Source: Thermoleophilia bacterium (GTDB lineage Bacteria > Actinomycetota > Thermoleophilia > RBG-16-64-13). From it: a stretch of 8,804 nucleotides of DNA. The DNA is taken from assembly GCA_016929985.1 (NCBI GenBank), contig JAFGIH010000188.1, forward strand, positions 1 through 8,804, read 5' to 3'. The position numbers were made by a program, and so were the translations under genes. The notes under the pieces are model-generated. The model did not search any database. It worked only from the letters and a program-made list of their open reading frames with translations, and was not told the DNA's origin. This document shows, piece by piece, positions 6,078-8,804 of the stretch; the first letter of the stretch is position 1, and each line of letters starts with the position of its first letter.

Positions 6078-7244
6078 GTGCAGACCGGTCGGGCCGTGGA
6101 GATCCTGGTGGATGGTGCGACCGTGCGAGTCGCCGCCGGCACGACCATTCTGGATGCCTGTGACGTAGCGGGGAAGTACGTTCCGCGGCTCTGTCACTAT
6201 CCCGGGTTTGCTTGCTGCTCGGGGGCCGGCGCCGGGGGCGAGCGGCCGGGCGCGTCGTCCCGGCCGGGTCCGCGGGTCGAGTGCGGGCTCTGCGTTGTTC
6301 GGCTGGCCGACGGCTCTACCCCGCTGGCCTGCGCGACCGGGGTCATATCAGGCTTGGAGGTCAGCACTGACGCCCCAGAAGTCCTTGCGCTGAGGCGTGA
6401 ACGACTGGCGCAGATACTTTCTCGCCATCCGCACATCTGTCTCAGCTGTCCCGAACGCGATGGTTGCGCCAGGGACGAGTGCTCGTATGGTATCCCGCCC
6501 GAGGCGCGCTGTTGCGATGAGTTCGGACGGTGCGAGTTGGGGAGGCTGGTGCGCTGGGTGGACCCGGACGTGGTGATCCCGCGCAGAGCCGTGGCTGTAG
6601 CGCGCGATTCTGTGGTCGAGGGACCGATCCGGCGTGAGCCCGGCCTGTGCGTCGGATGCGGGCGATGCGTTCGCGTGTGCGACGAGTCGGATAGCGCAGG
6701 CCAGGCGCTGGAGATGGTCAGAGCGGAGGCCGGCGGCAGGGGGCCGGCCGCCGGTCACGGTCTCGCCGCGGCGTCCCCGGCGATTGCGACGCCCAAGCAA
6801 GGTACGTTGCGCGCCTCGGGGTGCACCTTCTGCGGGCAGTGCGTCCTGGTCTGCCCGGCTGGTGCTCTCACGGCTCCGGGCGAGGCCGGCGCCAGATGGT
6901 TGGCCGGGCGTCGCGAACGGAGCACGCTGGCGGAGCTGGTCATGCCTCCCGAAGAACGGCAGCCGTTCACCGCTCAGGGGTTGGAACCCGTCCCCCACGC
7001 GGCGGGCGTATTCCGGTTGTTCGACGGCCGTGGGGAGGTGCTCCGCATTGCCGGGGTCGACGATGTGAGTCGCGGCCTCACTGATGCGCTTGCCGACCCT
7101 ACCTCCTCGGCGGCGGTGTGGTACGAGGTCGAGCTGGAACCGCTGTTCACACAACGCGAGAGCGAGCTGCTTGCGCAGTACGTCAAGGGCAAGGGGCATC
7201 TGCCTCCGGGGAACGATCTGGGAGATGACTTGTTCGATGACTAG
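6078..7244 (+). CDS. NuoG/HydA-like iron-sulfur electron-transfer protein
   Basis: The 388-residue protein is a chain of Fe-S domains. Residues 7-90 are a [2Fe-2S] plant-type ferredoxin domain (Cys39, Cys69, Cys72, Cys85) with about 18 extra Gly/Ala/Pro/Ser-rich residues between the first and second ligand. Residues 117-130 give the NuoG-type HX3CX2CX5C motif (His117, Cys121, 124, 130), followed by extra Cys at 135, 145, 146 and 152. Two [4Fe-4S] motifs follow: Cys191/194/197/201 and Cys249/252/255/259, joined by a low-complexity linker. Residues about 305-380 form a further domain described under findings. There is no molybdopterin or H-cluster domain, so it is not a formate dehydrogenase or a hydrogenase catalytic subunit. 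It most likely relays electrons from NAD(P)H or ferredoxin partners to the small ferredoxin and activase encoded upstream. The start is GTG 6078, 5 bases after the previous stop. Confidence 0.85.
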   Translation: MQTGRAVEILVDGATVRVAAGTTILDACDVAGKYVPRLCHYPGFACCSGAGAGGERPGASSRPGPRVECGLCVVRLADGSTPLACATGVISGLEVSTDAPEVLALRRERLAQILSRHPHICLSCPERDGCARDECSYGIPPEARCCDEFGRCELGRLVRWVDPDVVIPRRAVAVARDSVVEGPIRREPGLCVGCGRCVRVCDESDSAGQALEMVRAEAGGRGPAAGHGLAAASPAIATPKQGTLRASGCTFCGQCVLVCPAGALTAPGEAGARWLAGRRERSTLAELVMPPEERQPFTAQGLEPVPHAAGVFRLFDGRGEVLRIAGVDDVSRGLTDALADPTSSAAVWYEVELEPLFTQRESELLAQYVKGKGHLPPGNDLGDDLFDD

Positions 7245-7779
7245 CGAGACCTCAGGACTCATGACGGTGGGGGTTCTCTCCGACACCCACGGCCGTCTCT
7301 ACGCCGAGGTGAAGCACGCGCTCGAGGGTGCCGATCACATCATCCATGCCGGTGACGTCGGTTCACCCCAGGTGCTGCAGGAGCTGCAGGGCATCGCGCC
7401 GGTCACGGCGGTACGAGGCAACTGCGACCACGACTCGTGGGCCCAGGCGCTGCCTCTGCAAGTGGAGGTGGAGTTGGCGGGTGCACGCATCCTGGTGGGC
7501 CACATCGCTTCGCTACTGCGCGGGCGGATCGAGGCCGAGGAGGTCGGCGCCGGCCAGGCGGACGCGCCTGCCGGCTTCGCGGTGGTGGTCACGGGGCATA
7601 GCCACCTTGCGGCGATGGAGACCCGGGGCGGGATACTCCGCCTGAATCCCGGCTCCGCGGGGCCACTTCGCTTCGGCCGTCCCCGGAGTGTCGCGCGCCT
7701 TACCATCAGACCCGCGCACGGTGGTGGACCGGGCGTGCATGCGCACGTGGAGGCCGAGATCGTTGAACTGGACAGTTGA
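7237..7779 (+). CDS. MJ0936/YfcE-type metallophosphoesterase
   Basis: This calcineurin-like phosphodiesterase has about 180 residues. Counting from ATG 7261, the metal ligands are SDTHG (Asp8, His10), HAGD (Asp32), RGNCD (Asn54), VGH (His81) and the late GHSH pair, followed by NPGSAGPLRFGRP, typical of this small bacterial and archaeal family that hydrolyses phosphodiesters with Mn or Ni. The physiological substrate is unknown. Two starts are plausible: ATG 7237, which overlaps the previous stop by 8 bases and has GGAG at 7221-7224, and ATG 7261, which gives the usual family N-terminus (MTVGVLSDTHG). The overlap indicates coupling to the Fe-S gene, though the enzyme has no obvious link to electron transfer and may simply be the last gene of the transcript. 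A strong stem-loop follows 12 bases after the stop. Confidence 0.88.
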   Translation: MTSETSGLMTVGVLSDTHGRLYAEVKHALEGADHIIHAGDVGSPQVLQELQGIAPVTAVRGNCDHDSWAQALPLQVEVELAGARILVGHIASLLRGRIEAEEVGAGQADAPAGFAVVVTGHSHLAAMETRGGILRLNPGSAGPLRFGRPRSVARLTIRPAHGGGPGVHAHVEAEIVELDS

Positions 7780-7791
7780 GGGCGTGAAGCA

Positions 7792-7829
7792 ACTCCCCTC
7801 CCTCTCACCGAGGTGAGAGGGAGGGGAGT
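7792..7829. terminator. Perfect 17-bp stem-loop between convergent genes
   Basis: The left arm ACTCCCCTCCCTCTCAC (7792-7808) and the right arm 7813-7829 are exact reverse complements around the loop CGAG. It begins 12 bases after the phosphoesterase stop and lies about 150 bases from the stop of the oncoming GAPDH gene, a natural place for a two-way terminator. Neither side has a proper T-run (only TTT at 7835-7837 on the + side), so it may act as a 3' end-stabilising hairpin or be a dispersed palindromic repeat instead of an intrinsic terminator. Confidence 0.6.
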
Positions 7830-7978
7830 CAGAGTTTGGGAAGGAGGGCGCTGGACTTCCCACTGTCAGTCTGAAGCACCCCATCCGGTCGTGTAAACAG
7901 GTCGCTTGCTAACCCAGTGCCCTCATACTGCTAGATAGTCGCCTGTTCCGTGGTATGGAATCTCGGCAGGCCCGACAC
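7830..7978. other. Intergenic stretch without a recognised gene
   Basis: There is no ORF of convincing length and no tRNA-like cloverleaf. The only structure I see is a 7-bp inverted repeat, TGGGAAG (7837-7843) with CTTCCCA (7856-7862) around a 12-base loop, next to the large hairpin. It is probably the 3' untranslated region of the GAPDH transcript. Confidence 0.5.
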
Positions 7979-8804
7979 CTATAGGCTCTTGGCCACATGC
8001 GCCGTGAGCTCGCCCAACCGGTAGGTGTAGCTACCCATCTCGTTGTCGTACCAACCGAAGATCTTCACATGCGTGAGCGGGATGCGGTGCTCGCCGCAGG
8101 TGCCCGGCAACTTCAGATCGACGAAGCCGGTGCGCGTGTGGGTCTCTATCCCCTCGATGACGACAGCGGCGTCCTCGCCCAGCATGTCGGCGGAGACGTT
8201 CTGTTCCTCAGTGTACTTGACCAGTCCTCGTGCCTCGCCTTCAGATGCCTCTTTGTATATGGCGTTGATGTCCTTGCGGTCCACCGACACGGTGCCGTCG
8301 GGCGCGGCCTCGGTCTGGAAGGTGACGTTGAGGATGATCAGGCTGACACTGTTGGTGGGTATGCGTACCGAGTCGGCCATGAAGCCGATGCGGGCGATCT
8401 CAGGCATGACCTGCTCGAGTGCGCTCGCCGCGTTGGTCGAAGTGAGGATGATGTTGCCCATGGCCCCGCGCTTCTTGCGCATGTCTTTCTCGCCGGCGCC
8501 GGGCACGGCGTCGAGTACCGGCTGGCTGTTGGTGACCGCGTGCACCGTGCTCATGCCGGCGGTGATCATGTGGCGGGTGAGGTCCCGGGCCAGCAGTGGC
8601 CGCATCATGTGAGCCAGCGCGGTGGTGGTGCAAGACGCGGCCGACACCAGCTTGTGCTTGCCGGGGTCGAAGTCCAGGTGGTTGATGCCGTGGATGAGCA
8701 TGACGGCGTCCTCGGGGGTCGGGACCCCCTTCAGCTTGCTCTTGAACGGGGAGCTTTGTACCACCGCCCGTGCTCCGGCGGCCAGGTGGCCCCGGAGCGC
8801 CCCC
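7979..8804 (-). CDS. gap: Glyceraldehyde-3-phosphate dehydrogenase, C-terminal part (5' end outside window)
   Basis: The gene reads leftward, ends at TAG (7979-7981), and its frame stays open to the right edge, with GAPDH-like residues before the first in-window GTG (RGHLAAGARAVVQSS), so the N-terminal NAD-binding half is missing. The active-site motif is SAASCTTTALA, with the catalytic Cys codon at 8630-8632; the general-base His is in STVHAVT (8540-8542). GNIILTSTNAA, RIPTNSVS and the terminal GWYDNEMGS also match the catalytic domain. It interconverts glyceraldehyde 3-phosphate and 1,3-bisphosphoglycerate. Compared with the usual SNASCTTNCLAP, the Asn and second Cys after the catalytic residue are replaced by Thr and Ala. 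Because WYDNE and RIPT are kept, it should be active. Cofactor preference cannot be judged without the N-terminus. It is transcribed toward the upstream operon and is unlikely to be part of it. Confidence 0.92.
   Translation of the reverse strand, partial: GALRGHLAAGARAVVQSSPFKSKLKGVPTPEDAVMLIHGINHLDFDPGKHKLVSAASCTTTALAHMMRPLLARDLTRHMITAGMSTVHAVTNSQPVLDAVPGAGEKDMRKKRGAMGNIILTSTNAASALEQVMPEIARIGFMADSVRIPTNSVSLIILNVTFQTEAAPDGTVSVDRKDINAIYKEASEGEARGLVKYTEEQNVSADMLGEDAAVVIEGIETHTRTGFVDLKLPGTCGEHRIPLTHVKIFGWYDNEMGSYTYRLGELTAHVAKSL

Noticed and set aside
6078..7244. Assignment as NADH dehydrogenase subunit G or an [FeFe] hydrogenase
   Set aside because: The N-terminal Fe-S modules match, but the molybdopterin-like domain of NuoG and the H-cluster domain of HydA are absent.
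6348..7286. Long minus-strand ORF (312 codons) opposite the NuoG-like gene
   Set aside because: It is a shadow of the GC-rich sense gene: no recognisable motifs, while the sense frame has complete Fe-S ligand sets. The same holds for the 220-codon ORF opposite the activase gene at 5024-5686.
7906..7937. TTGCTA plus TAGATA as a plus-strand promoter in the gap before GAPDH
   Set aside because: The spacing is about 20 bases and it would read antisense into the GAPDH gene, with no gene to serve.
1..8804. tRNA, rRNA, CRISPR array, transposase or attachment sites
   Set aside because: No cloverleaf, no regularly spaced repeats, no transposase-like ORF and no flanking direct repeats were seen on either strand.

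Overview
The window comes from a GC-rich bacterium with frequent GTG starts. The genes (radical SAM/SPASM enzymes, a 2-hydroxyacyl-CoA dehydratase/benzoyl-CoA reductase-type activase, low-potential ferredoxins) suggest an anaerobe. A high-GC anaerobic lineage such as a deep-branching Actinomycetota or a similar group would fit, but no taxonomic marker is present and this is inference only.

Region 1 (1-3115, + strand) looks like a peptide-modification (RiPP-type) locus. It holds the 3' end of a radical SAM/SPASM gene, a 60-codon ORF with the layout of a precursor peptide, a PqqD-like peptide-binding protein, a single polypeptide fusing an S26 (SipW-like Ser/His) peptidase domain to a GNAT acetyltransferase domain, and a complete second radical SAM/SPASM protein. 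The last three genes are separated by 6 and 1 bases. The proposed logic is that PqqD presents the precursor leader, one or both SPASM enzymes modify the core, the S26 domain removes the leader, and the fused GNAT may acetylate the new N-terminus.

Region 2 (3220-4824, +) is a polysaccharide co-polymerase/BY-kinase fusion (Wzz plus a CpsD-like kinase) with a seven-tyrosine tail. It points to capsule or exopolysaccharide export control, and so to a surface-polymer setting for the peptide locus.

Region 3 (4829-7779, +) is a tightly packed run starting 4 bases after the kinase. It has a BcrA/BadF/HgdC-family [4Fe-4S] ATPase, a small two-cluster ferredoxin, a NuoG-like iron-sulfur electron carrier with an unusual C-terminal domain, and an MJ0936/YfcE-type metallophosphoesterase. 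The first three resemble an ATP-dependent low-potential electron-delivery module, but no catalytic reductase or dehydratase subunits lie in the window.

Region 4 (7780-8804) begins with a perfect 17-bp stem-loop between convergent genes, then about 150 bases without a gene, then a minus-strand glyceraldehyde-3-phosphate dehydrogenase whose N-terminal part lies beyond the window. I found no tRNA, rRNA, CRISPR array or insertion sequence.
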